A stretch of DNA of 64,000 nt. It comes from Flavobacterium coralii. Its GTDB lineage: Bacteria; Bacteroidota; Bacteroidia; Flavobacteriales; Flavobacteriaceae. Both the position numbers and the translations under genes were made by a program. The notes under the pieces were generated by a model. The model was not told the origin of the DNA and did not search any database. It saw only the letters and a list, made by a program, of their open reading frames with translations. Shown here one piece after another: positions 20,230 through 28,237 of this stretch. Location: assembly GCF_019891545.1 (NCBI RefSeq), contig NZ_JAHDIU010000012.1:1-64000 (forward strand). Direction: 5' to 3'. The first letter of the stretch is position 1. Each line of letters starts with the position of its first letter.

Positions 20230-23200
20230 CTAATTCTGAACAGATGAGTTGCGTTTGGCCTCTTCGGCTTTAATGGCATCAAGCTCTTTCTGTGCCTCCT
20301 CTACTACATCCGGATAATCGGTAAAGTTCTTTATAACACTCTCCAGTATGTAGGTAGCCTGGAAGCTGTCTTTCATGCTGTAAAAGTTTTTGGCCATTAC
20401 AATAAGGCTCTTGGCACCGAAGTACTTATATCCCGAATAATCTTTAGAAAGCTTTTGTACCGATGCGTTAGAAGCTTCAAACTTGCCTTCTTTATTTTTA
20501 AAATAAGCGTCATAATAAAGCGCTTCGGCAGCCAGTTCACCTTTGGCTATGGTAAGCAGTTTGGCATAAGCCGCCTTTGCTTTTTCTTCATTATTGGTTT
20601 TTATGGCAGAACGTGCAATTATAATCTGCGCGTCGCTTTTTATCCTGTCTTCAATCTTGTTGTTTGCCATTACCTTATCGGCATAGGCTACTGCATTGGA
20701 ATAGTCTTTCTGCTCATAGTAGCTCTTCATAAGGTTGCTTTGCGCAAAGGTTACGTTCTGCGGGAACTCAGCCTCAGTTTCGAGCCTTTTCAGCACCGGT
20801 ATTGCCTTTGCATAATCGTTTGCCTTAAGGTGTATCTGAGACAGCCTTGCCAGCGCCTGCTCTGTATATTCGCTCCTTGATTTGGATATTACATATTCAT
20901 AATGCTCTACAGCATTCTTCTCAAGCCCATCAGCAAAATATGCCTGCGCCAGGTAGAAGTGTGCTTTAAGTGCCGATATACCGTTAGGGAACTTAGCCAG
21001 ATAGCTGTTAAGCGACGATATTGCCTGCTTTAGGTTGTTTTGCAGGTATTGCTTTTCGGCAGCTTCAAAAGCGGTATTATCAAGGTCAGAATCGCTTACA
21101 TCAACAAAGTCGAGTGTTTTAACCCATGCCGCATATTCATCAGTACGCCCGCTGTCAACATAAATAAGCCTTGCGGTAGATACCGCCTCCATAGCCTCAG
21201 GCGTATTAGGGAATTCGGCTACTACTTTTTTAAACTTGTCAAGTGCCTTAGCATCCTGTTCGGCATTATAATAAATAAGCGCCTGCCTCATTATTGCCTT
21301 GCTCACATAAGAGCTGCCCTTATAATCTGCAATAAGCCTGTCATACGTTTGCAGTGCTTTGGTAGTATTATTTTCGGCAACATAGGTATTACCCAGTTCG
21401 TACAACGCATCGTCCGCAAATTTCGATTTCGGGTACGACTGTATGAATTTGGTAAGGTCGTCTATCTTCTTTTCGTTCCTGTCAACAAAGCCGTAGCTTA
21501 TCGCCTTTTGGTACAGCGCATAATCGGCATCAATTCCTTTCATCTCTATGGCTTTGTTGTAAGCCTCCATTGCAGGCCAGTATTTAGCCGAAACAAAGTG
21601 GCTGTCGCCCAGGCGCAGGTAGGCATCATTCAGCCTTGTGTTGTCGTTCTTGGCTGTATCTATATACGACTGGAAGAACTGTGCAGCCTGCTCATACTCT
21701 TTCAGTTTAAAATAAGTGTAGGCTATGTTATAATTGATATTCTTGTACTCGGGCGTTGTTTTAGCCTCGCTAAACTGCTGGAACTGCTTAAAGCTAAGCA
21801 GTGCTTCGCTAAACTGGTCTAAAACATATTCTGTTTCGCCTTTCCAAAACGTTGCACGGGCGGTAAAGCGGGCATCACGCTGCTCTGCTATAGATTTCCT
21901 GAATAAAGCAAGTGCCTGCTGATAATTGCCATCTGTATAAAGCTCCATACCCCTGTAAAAAGCTACCTTCTGGTAAGCAAGCCTGTTTTCGGGCGATTTG
22001 TTCTTTTCAAGCAATGAAAGTGCTTCTGTATAATTCTTAGAGGTGATATAAGAACTAATGAGCAAATTTTGTATTTCCTGCTTAAACGGCGTTTGCGGGT
22101 ATTTTGTAAGGAAAGCGTTGAGTACCTCGGGCACACTTTGGTACGGGTTACCTATTTCATAACTAAGCTTAGCATAGTTAAGGTAGGCATCCTCCTGAAT
22201 TTTGGCATCAAAGTCCATTTCAGATGCATTCTTAAATGCATTAAGCGCTTCCTGTTTTTTGCCGGTTTTTAAATAGCTTTCGCCCAAATGGTAATAGGCA
22301 TTTTGTGCAACACCATCGTTACCGCCCACTATTTTATTGAATTCAGCAATGGCGTTTTCATAATCGCCCTGCTTGTAATAAGCGTAGCCTAACTGGTAAA
22401 AGTCGGTATTGTTCCAGCGGCCCTTTTTACCTTTATATTCTTTTAGGTAAGGTATTGCCTTGTCATATTGTTTCAGGTTAAAGTAGCTTTCTCCGATAAT
22501 CTTGTTTAGCTCGCTTCGCTCCTGTGCATTGCTCTTTGCCAGTTGCGGCTCACCAAGCTCTATCGCTTTCTGGAAGTTACCCAGCTTAAAGTTCATATCG
22601 GCCTGAAAATAGGACATCTTTTCTTTATACCTGTCCTGGTCTTCCACCTGCTCAAAGTACTGGGTAGCCTGTTTATAGTTATCACCTTCATAAGCAATAT
22701 AGCCCAGATAATATTTTGCCTGAGAGCCATACTCTTTGCTGTTAACCACTTTATTAAGATACTTTTCAGCCTGCTTTTTGTCGCCTGCGCTAAAGTAGCT
22801 GTAGCCTTTCTGGAAGTTATAGCGTTCCCTGTCGGCATTGCTCATGGTGCTTTCCTCTACCCTGTCATACCACTTTAAAGCCTGTGCATATTGCCCCTGC
22901 CCGAAGTAATAGCTTGCCACCTCAACATAAGCCTGGTTTTGCTTAGGGCTTGTGGGGTAATCTTCCACAAAATCTTCCATAAGCACATCGGCATTCATCT
23001 GGTTAAGGCGTATGGCACAATTGGCTATGTAATAGGCACAGTCTGCCTGTACCTCTGTATCTGCCGACTCTTTTTGTGCTTTTTCAAAAAGTATCTGTGC
23101 GGCCTGATATTGTTGCTGATTGTAAAGGTCTACGCCTTTTTCAAATTCCTGAAGTTCGTGTGTGTAAATGGTAGATTGCTGTGCCGAGAGGCTCATGCCC

Positions 23201-23244
23201 ATTAGCGGCACCGCAAAAAGAAGCAGCCTGTTTATCTTGCGCAT
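20230..23244 (-). CDS. Large exported TPR protein
   Basis: 1004 aa with a signal peptide (1-21, cleavage at LSA|Q). Tetratricopeptide-like repeats run almost the whole length; repeated units read as Y..A...F........A.Y.LG..Y....Y..A. It should form a long periplasmic superhelix for protein-protein contacts. It is the first gene of an operon with the barrel protein at 18460. A minus-strand TATATTTG at 23268-23275 lies 24 nt upstream. The architecture recalls SprE/PorW of the T9SS, but there is no lipobox and I do not recognise it as SprE. Confidence 0.8.
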   Translation of the reverse strand: MRKINRLLLFAVPLMGMSLSAQQSTIYTHELQEFEKGVDLYNQQQYQAAQILFEKAQKESADTEVQADCAYYIANCAIRLNQMNADVLMEDFVEDYPTSPKQNQAYVEVASYYFGQGQYAQALKWYDRVEESTMSNADRERYNFQKGYSYFSAGDKKQAEKYLNKVVNSKEYGSQAKYYLGYIAYEGDNYKQATQYFEQVEDQDRYKEKMSYFQADMNFKLGNFQKAIELGEPQLAKSNAQERSELNKIIGESYFNLKQYDKAIPYLKEYKGKKGRWNNTDFYQLGYAYYKQGDYENAIAEFNKIVGGNDGVAQNAYYHLGESYLKTGKKQEALNAFKNASEMDFDAKIQEDAYLNYAKLSYEIGNPYQSVPEVLNAFLTKYPQTPFKQEIQNLLISSYITSKNYTEALSLLEKNKSPENRLAYQKVAFYRGMELYTDGNYQQALALFRKSIAEQRDARFTARATFWKGETEYVLDQFSEALLSFKQFQQFSEAKTTPEYKNINYNIAYTYFKLKEYEQAAQFFQSYIDTAKNDNTRLNDAYLRLGDSHFVSAKYWPAMEAYNKAIEMKGIDADYALYQKAISYGFVDRNEKKIDDLTKFIQSYPKSKFADDALYELGNTYVAENNTTKALQTYDRLIADYKGSSYVSKAIMRQALIYYNAEQDAKALDKFKKVVAEFPNTPEAMEAVSTARLIYVDSGRTDEYAAWVKTLDFVDVSDSDLDNTAFEAAEKQYLQNNLKQAISSLNSYLAKFPNGISALKAHFYLAQAYFADGLEKNAVEHYEYVISKSRSEYTEQALARLSQIHLKANDYAKAIPVLKRLETEAEFPQNVTFAQSNLMKSYYEQKDYSNAVAYADKVMANNKIEDRIKSDAQIIIARSAIKTNNEEKAKAAYAKLLTIAKGELAAEALYYDAYFKNKEGKFEASNASVQKLSKDYSGYKYFGAKSLIVMAKNFYSMKDSFQATYILESVIKNFTDYPDVVEEAQKELDAIKAEEAKRNSSVQN

Positions 23245-23267
23245 ATTTCTTGTTTTATTAGGATAGC

Positions 23268-23275
23268 CAAATATA
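23268..23275 (-). promoter_or_regulatory. -7 box for the TPR/barrel operon
   Basis: TATATTTG on the minus strand, a perfect match to TAnnTTTG, 24 nt before the start codon. Confidence 0.55.
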
Positions 23276-23366
23276 TCAATTCTTAATGGTATTTAACGGA
23301 TGTTTTGTGGCTTTTAGTATGATTTTAGCAATAGCAGCCGCACGAAAAATGCGTTAAAATAAAATT

Positions 23367-23396
23367 TTGAATACAGCCGCATACTTAGTATTTTTA
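23367..23396 (+). promoter_or_regulatory. Promoter of the ftsE-like gene
   Basis: TTG at 23367-23369, a 19-nt spacer and TATTTTTA at 23389-23396 match the -33/-7 pattern with one change. The TTG could be mistaken for a start codon. Because it is the -33 element, the true start is the ATG at 23421. Confidence 0.65.
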
Positions 23397-23420
23397 CCAA
23401 ACTTAAAAAACCTATACCTT

Positions 23421-24104
23421 ATGTACCAACCTGTACTGAAACTTGATGACGTTACCATTTACCAGGGTAATAATGCCGTGCTTACCAATGTAAACCTTGA
23501 GGTAAATCCGGGTGAGTTTTTATACATAATCGGAAAAACGGGTACAGGTAAAAGCAGCTTTATGAAAACCCTGTATGGCGACCTTCCGCTTAAATCAGGC
23601 AAAGGCACTTTTGTAGATTATGACCTTGCCAAGCTGCGCGATAAGCATATACCTTACCTCCGCAGGAAAATAGGTATTGTTTTCCAGGATTTTAAGTTGT
23701 TACCCGACAGGTCTGTTTACGACAACCTGCTGTTTGTGCTAAAAGCCACCGGATGGAGCGAAAAGCGTGAAATGGATGTGAAGATAAACGAGGTGCTTGA
23801 CAAGGTTGGTATGAAGAATGCCGTGCACAAAATGCCGCACCAGATATCAGGCGGCGAGCAGCAACGTGTAGCCATAGCCCGCGCCCTGCTTAATGACCCT
23901 GAGGTTATACTTGCCGATGAGCCTACCGGAAACCTTGACCCGCAAACCAGTGTAGAGGTAATGCAGTTGCTGAAAGAAATTAACCAGAACGGTAAAACCA
24001 TAATTATGGCAACGCATGATTATGCGCTGCTGATGAAATTCCCCAGCAAGACCCTTAAATGCGACAGCGGCTCGCTTTTTGAAGTGGTGCAGAAAACAGT
24101 TTAA
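23421..24104 (+). CDS. ftsE: FtsE-type cell division ABC transporter ATPase
   Basis: 227 aa from the ATG at 23421, the usual FtsE length. Walker [10 protein letters not shown] begins at residue 38, the Q-loop is in VFQDFKLLP, the signature ISGGEQQ is at about 142-148, Walker B has Asp166 ([11 protein letters not shown]), and the switch His199 lies in ATHD. FtsE pairs with the membrane protein FtsX to activate peptidoglycan hydrolases at the septum. No ftsX is adjacent here. FtsE, LolD and MacB ATPases are similar, so the name is probable rather than proven. Its stop overlaps that of the convergent oxygenase gene by 4 nt. Confidence 0.82.
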   Translation: MYQPVLKLDDVTIYQGNNAVLTNVNLEVNPGEFLYIIGKTGTGKSSFMKTLYGDLPLKSGKGTFVDYDLAKLRDKHIPYLRRKIGIVFQDFKLLPDRSVYDNLLFVLKATGWSEKREMDVKINEVLDKVGMKNAVHKMPHQISGGEQQRVAIARALLNDPEVILADEPTGNLDPQTSVEVMQLLKEINQNGKTIIMATHDYALLMKFPSKTLKCDSGSLFEVVQKTV

Positions 24105-24925
24105 TCATTTTTATCCTTTTTATATACATGAGGGTTTTCTACAATTCCCTTTTTAAATATTTTCCTTATGCCCATGCGCAGCCATGCATCGGCCTGTAGT
24201 ATTTTATCTGTCAGCTTATTTTCGGGCCTGCCCCTGAATGATGTTACATGAAAGGTATCATCATCGTGCACCGGGCTTTGCGAAAAGTAATAATTAGATA
24301 CGCAGCACCTGTAGCCATTATGTGTAACAGGCGACACCGAATGTAACGACCTGTTGTGCGTTGCCATTACTGCAAGCCTGTTAAATTTACTGTGTATTGT
24401 TATCTGAGGGTTTTTCAAACCATCAGGCCATAGCTCCAGGTTACCGCCATACGACTCTTCCCATTCCGGTGTCACATAATACAACAGGTTTAGTATGCGC
24501 CACAGCTTCCTGTCTTTATCGTGTGAATTGTCTAAGTGAGGATTTAAAAACTGTTTGTGCCCCATCATAGATATACCGCCGGCATACAGGTTTTCATCGG
24601 GTATAGCTCCTTTAAGTCCGCAAATTTCGGCTACAAGGTCAACTATTTTTGCATCCTGAAAGGCATAGATTATCTCTTCGAGCAGCGGGTTGTACAAATT
24701 CATCTGCGCCGCAACATATTTATCCTCGCGTATGGATTTTTTCCATACCATATCTTTAGCTTCAGGAAATGCATTATATATCTCTAAAGCAAGTTCTTCA
24801 GGCAACAGGTTATCAAGGTAAAAATACCCAATACCGCTCTTGCTGCTTTCATATTGCTGCTTCAGCGTTTGTTTATTATCTAAAATATTTTGGTATATAA
24901 TTGCTGAATAGTCCTGCCTTTTCAT
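24101..24925 (-). CDS. 2-oxoglutarate/Fe(II)-dependent oxygenase
   Basis: 274 aa, cytosolic. The double-stranded beta-helix metal triad is visible: His130 and Asp132 (NPHLDNSHD) and His195 (RSLHSV), with Arg206 (GYRCCVS) as the 2-oxoglutarate anchor. It resembles the prolyl-4-hydroxylase-like 2OG oxygenases found in surface polysaccharide loci. The substrate may be a sugar precursor, a lipid or a protein; the sequence does not say. It has a TATCTTTG box at 24948-24955 and diverges from the glycosyltransferase at 25026. It stands at the edge of the glycan locus, so a role in glycan modification is inferred only from position. Confidence 0.82.
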   Translation of the reverse strand: MKRQDYSAIIYQNILDNKQTLKQQYESSKSGIGYFYLDNLLPEELALEIYNAFPEAKDMVWKKSIREDKYVAAQMNLYNPLLEEIIYAFQDAKIVDLVAEICGLKGAIPDENLYAGGISMMGHKQFLNPHLDNSHDKDRKLWRILNLLYYVTPEWEESYGGNLELWPDGLKNPQITIHSKFNRLAVMATHNRSLHSVSPVTHNGYRCCVSNYYFSQSPVHDDDTFHVTSFRGRPENKLTDKILQADAWLRMGIRKIFKKGIVENPHVYKKDKND

Positions 24926-24947
24926 AACCTGAAAATATATGTTTTGC

Positions 24948-24955
24948 CAAAGATA
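24948..24955 (-). promoter_or_regulatory. -7 box of the 2OG oxygenase gene
   Basis: TATCTTTG on the minus strand, 23 nt before the ATG; full match to TAnnTTTG. No clear TTG at -33. Confidence 0.5.
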
Positions 24956-24999
24956 ACGGATAGCTGTGTATTTTTAAACAGTTAAGGCTTTACTTTTAT

Positions 25000-25007
25000 T
25001 ACTTTTG
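25000..25007 (+). promoter_or_regulatory. -7 box of the first glycosyltransferase gene
   Basis: TACTTTTG is a full match to TAnnTTTG. Its last three bases (TTG, 25005-25007) would also read as an in-frame start, but the ATG at 25026 is placed correctly downstream of this box. Confidence 0.55.
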
Positions 25008-25025
25008 CAGGGTATAAAACTAAGG

Positions 25026-25904
25026 ATGCTCTCTGTACTGATACCCACATATAACTATAACGTAGTAACGCTTGTAAAGCAGGTAAAGCAGCAATGTGAT
25101 GCATTGGGTATTTTATATGAAATTATTGCCACAGATGACTTTTCTGATAAAGAATACACATTAGATAACAGCATAATTAACAGCCTGGAAAACTGCAGGC
25201 TGATTGAAAACAGCAGTAACATGGGGCGGACATACACCCGCCGTTTGCTTGCCGAAACCGCACAGTATAACATGCTGCTTTTCCTTGATGCGGATGTATT
25301 ACCGGTTAAAGAAACTTTTATAAAAGATTATCTGCCTTATATTACCGAAGGTGCTCCTGCTGTTTTTGGAGGTTATGCTTATACGCCCGAGCCACCCGAA
25401 AAGAACAGGATTTTACGCTATAAGTATGGCCGATGCCGCGAAGAAAAACCGGTTGACGTAAGAAAGCAAAATCCGTATGGATTTGTTTTTTCGGGTAATA
25501 TACTGCTACGTAAGGATGTTTTTATGGAAAATAACTTTAATGGCAGAGGTAAATTTTACGGACTCGATGTATGGTTCAGCTACAGTCTTTTCAGGTCGGG
25601 GGTTCCGGTAATACAAATTGATAACCCAATCTACCATTTGGGAATAGAAGAAAATGAAGTTTTCTTTAAAAAAGCGCTCGACTCTGTTGCCACAAAAAAG
25701 CAACTTATGGAAAGCTTCCCTGAAATTGGCATGGTAAACCCATTGATGAAAAGCTACAGACTGCTGCAAAAGTACAGACTAACAGCAATTGTAAAAGCCG
25801 GATTTAAACTTACGGAACCGATAATGCGGAAGATGATACTCAAAAACAATCCCAGCCTTTTTGTACTCGATATTTACCGTTTAGGTTACCTCTGCTCGCT
25901 TTAA
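25026..25904 (+). CDS. Family 2 glycosyltransferase
   Basis: 292 aa, GT-A fold. The N-terminal strand MLSVLIPTYNYN and the DXD-type metal site FLDADVLP (Asp88 and Asp90) are characteristic. SNMGRTYTRR corresponds to the G-N-G-R/K loop that contacts the nucleotide sugar. The C-terminal ~60 residues are basic and may associate with the membrane. It probably adds one sugar to a lipid-linked glycan on the cytosolic face. It is read toward the GT4 gene and their 3' ends overlap by 24 nt, with no terminator in between. Confidence 0.85.
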   Translation: MLSVLIPTYNYNVVTLVKQVKQQCDALGILYEIIATDDFSDKEYTLDNSIINSLENCRLIENSSNMGRTYTRRLLAETAQYNMLLFLDADVLPVKETFIKDYLPYITEGAPAVFGGYAYTPEPPEKNRILRYKYGRCREEKPVDVRKQNPYGFVFSGNILLRKDVFMENNFNGRGKFYGLDVWFSYSLFRSGVPVIQIDNPIYHLGIEENEVFFKKALDSVATKKQLMESFPEIGMVNPLMKSYRLLQKYRLTAIVKAGFKLTEPIMRKMILKNNPSLFVLDIYRLGYLCSL

Positions 25905-26969
25905 AGACTTAAACAGCCTGTCCCACTGTCCCATAACAGGCACTATGGCATAACGCTGTGACATGACTATGGCTTCTTTTCCCAGTTCTTTTCTTAAAGA
26001 CTGATCTTCTATAAGCATACATATTGCTTCTGCAAAAGCTTTTATATCTCCATCAGGAATTAGTAAGCCATCCTTATTGTTGGTAATAATTTCCCCGGGA
26101 CCAACAGGACAGTCAAAGGCTACTGTAGGTACGCCAAATGCTGCGGCCTCTATTATAACCAGTCCAAACCCCTCATAGCGCGATGGCAACAGGTTAATTG
26201 CAGCATCAGCATAAGCTACAGCTACATCCTGTACAGGCTTTTTAAAAATAATCCTGTCAAGGCTCAAAGCGGCGGCCATAGCTTTAATATCATAATCAGG
26301 GTTATCCTCTCCGTAAATTTCCAATTCCCAGCCAGGATGCTTCGCTGAAACGATTTTCCATGCTTCAAATAACCTGTCAAATCCTTTCTGGTAATCATGC
26401 CTGCCAAGTACCACAAGTTTTTTTGCTGATAATGAAGATTCTTCAACTGCGTTTATCCACAGCGGATTAGGAATAACATGAGCATTAGATGTATTAAGCT
26501 CTGCCGCCCCAGTTTTAGTTAAGGCCACAACAGCATCAAATTTGCGAATTAGCCTGGCTGCAATTCTATAAAATATGCGGGCTATCCCTTTGTTTTCATT
26601 CGCAACATTGTACTGTGTGGTATGGCTTTCATAAACCAATGGTATATATTTTATTAACAGAGGAAGCAAAAAACTTTTTATACCATTATCGCACATTATG
26701 ATTATATCCGGCTTTTCTATAGCTATAACTTGCTTTATTAGCTTTTTATACGAGAAAAAGTAAAACAACAGAGACCGTTTAGGATTAATAGTAATGGTAT
26801 TAATTTTTGGACTTAAAGGATATTCAATCTTACTGTTATCAAATTGGTTAGTTGCCAGAATGGTAACATCATAACCATAATATTCTGCCAAATAACTCGC
26901 CTTTACCGACAGAACCCGCTGAATGCCCCCTACCCCTGCTATTTTATTTGTGATGTAAAGCAGTTTCAT
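25881..26969 (-). CDS. Family 4 glycosyltransferase
   Basis: 362 aa, GT-B fold, retaining. The N-terminal glycine loop is in YITNKIAGVGGIQRV. The C-terminal nucleotide-sugar site follows the EX7E pattern in PSRYEGFGLVIIEAAAFG. LVVLGRHDYQKGFDRL is the usual first strand of the second domain. It probably extends a surface glycan. It begins 4 nt inside the end of the upstream FdtA-like gene, so the two are translationally coupled. Confidence 0.88.
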   Translation of the reverse strand: MKLLYITNKIAGVGGIQRVLSVKASYLAEYYGYDVTILATNQFDNSKIEYPLSPKINTITINPKRSLLFYFFSYKKLIKQVIAIEKPDIIIMCDNGIKSFLLPLLIKYIPLVYESHTTQYNVANENKGIARIFYRIAARLIRKFDAVVALTKTGAAELNTSNAHVIPNPLWINAVEESSLSAKKLVVLGRHDYQKGFDRLFEAWKIVSAKHPGWELEIYGEDNPDYDIKAMAAALSLDRIIFKKPVQDVAVAYADAAINLLPSRYEGFGLVIIEAAAFGVPTVAFDCPVGPGEIITNNKDGLLIPDGDIKAFAEAICMLIEDQSLRKELGKEAIVMSQRYAIVPVMGQWDRLFKSLKRAEVT

Positions 26970-27376
26970 AGCTTTGACTGCCTGAACTCCTCAAAATCCC
27001 TGATATAGTCTTCTTCTTTAAAAACATCAGAAGCTATAACAAGGCAAACAGCACCCGATGAAAAATCTTTAAGTTCACGCCAAATACCCGTCGGGATAAG
27101 TAAGCCCCTGTCGGGCCTGTTGAGCATAAAAGTTTTTTCCTCTTTACCATCACTAACGATAACCTCGAAGCTACCACTTAGTGCTATTAAAAATTCAAGC
27201 TGCTCAATATGTGAGTGACCTCCCCTTTCAGCTCCTGCGGGCACATCATATAAATAATACACCCTCTCAATATCAAATGGAAGTATATCACCTTCTATAA
27301 CCGAAAGATTACCACGGCGGTCTTCTATTTTAGGAAGCTGAATTATCTTACAATCCTCTACTTTATTTTCATTCAT
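26966..27376 (-). CDS. FdtA/QdtA-type sugar ketoisomerase, cupin fold
   Basis: 136 aa, close to the size of the FdtA/QdtA/WxcM-C family, which converts dTDP-4-keto-6-deoxy-glucose into 3-keto sugars before transamination. Signature stretches are DRRGNLSVIE, RVYYLYDVPAGAERGGHSH (the HxH site is kept), and GLLIPTGIWRELKDFSSGAV. Dehydratase (RmlA/RmlB) and aminotransferase (FdtB) genes expected to supply and use its product are not in this window. Overlaps of 4 and 8 nt with its neighbours place it inside one operon. Some proteins of this cupin family are acyl- or lyase-like, so the exact reaction is inferred. Confidence 0.82.
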   Translation of the reverse strand: MNENKVEDCKIIQLPKIEDRRGNLSVIEGDILPFDIERVYYLYDVPAGAERGGHSHIEQLEFLIALSGSFEVIVSDGKEEKTFMLNRPDRGLLIPTGIWRELKDFSSGAVCLVIASDVFKEEDYIRDFEEFRQSKL

Positions 27377-28190
27377 ATTTCAAAAAATCTGCCCTGCCTT
27401 TTTTAGCAGCAGTAATTGCTGGTATAATTTGATTTAATCTTATTCTATGTTGCTTGAATTCATACATAATTTTGAGCAAAAGCCAATACATGTAGTTGCT
27501 CCCTAACAGTTTAGAGAAAAAAGCCCCTTGTATATAATATTTATCTTTAACTGATATGCTTGTATGTGTGCTTAACTTAGGATGAATAACTATTGTTTCA
27601 GGATAGCTGTATAGTTCAAGATTATTTTGTAAAAGACAACTTAAATATATCGCTTCTTCCCCCATACCAAACTGTGCCCCTAAACCAAAACGCTCGTCAA
27701 ACCTGCATCCTGTATTTTTTACATTTTGAAGATTAACAACCATTTCAATCGACATTATGTTGAGGCAGTCCTTTGTACTAACTATTCTTTTAGTGCTGTC
27801 GGCATACTTTTTAAAAGGCTGACCTTTTTCATCTTCAGTCATGAAGCTTATTAACCCAGCGTCAGGAAACTCATTGAATGCTTTAGCGACAGACTCTGTA
27901 AAGCTCTTTTTAAAAATAACATCATCATCTGTAAAAATACAAATTTTACCATTTGCATTTTTTAGTGCAAGGTTCCTGCTCTTTGAAAGTCCCTTTTCAA
28001 ATACGTTAAAAACGCGTATGTTATTATGCTGTATATGAAGTTTATTTTCTTCTGTAGTTTGGTTGACTATTAGTAATTTGTATTCGTGATAATCCGTAAA
28101 CGGAAACATGGATTTTAGGAAGCCATCATCCTGCCTGTCCATTGTGGCTATAAGAATTTCAATATCTTCTTTTGTATACTCTCCCGCCAA
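27369..28190 (-). CDS. Family 2 glycosyltransferase
   Basis: 273 aa from a TTG at 28188-28190. GT-A fold: first strand IEILIATMDRQ, the loop GLSKSRNLALKNANG and the metal site CIFTDDDVIF. The basic C-terminus may contact the membrane. The first ATG in frame falls inside the first beta strand, so a non-ATG start must be used. A TTG further upstream (28209-28211) is part of the -7 box TATATTTG and is rejected as the start. It overlaps the FdtA-like gene by 8 nt and begins a three-gene operon (GT2, FdtA-like, GT4). Confidence 0.78.
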   Translation of the reverse strand: MAGEYTKEDIEILIATMDRQDDGFLKSMFPFTDYHEYKLLIVNQTTEENKLHIQHNNIRVFNVFEKGLSKSRNLALKNANGKICIFTDDDVIFKKSFTESVAKAFNEFPDAGLISFMTEDEKGQPFKKYADSTKRIVSTKDCLNIMSIEMVVNLQNVKNTGCRFDERFGLGAQFGMGEEAIYLSCLLQNNLELYSYPETIVIHPKLSTHTSISVKDKYYIQGAFFSKLLGSNYMYWLLLKIMYEFKQHRIRLNQIIPAITAAKKGRADFLKYE

Positions 28191-28198
28191 AATGTTTT

Positions 28199-28216
28199 TA
28201 TATTTACACAAATATA
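28199..28216. promoter_or_regulatory. Divergent near-palindromic promoter
   Basis: TATATTTA (plus, 28199-28206) and TATATTTG (minus, 28209-28216) are separated by CA, forming an almost perfect 18-bp palindrome. Each is a -7-type box pointing away from the other, toward the genes at 28238 (+) and 28190 (-). Confidence 0.5.
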
Positions 28217-28237
28217 AAAGATTTAGCAGTACAGTTA

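Noticed and set aside
21040-21822. A 260-codon open frame on the plus strand inside the large TPR gene
   Set aside because: It is fully antisense to a well-supported TPR protein, has no recognisable domain, and its Leu/Ile/Cys-rich composition is what the opposite strand of TPR sequence produces.
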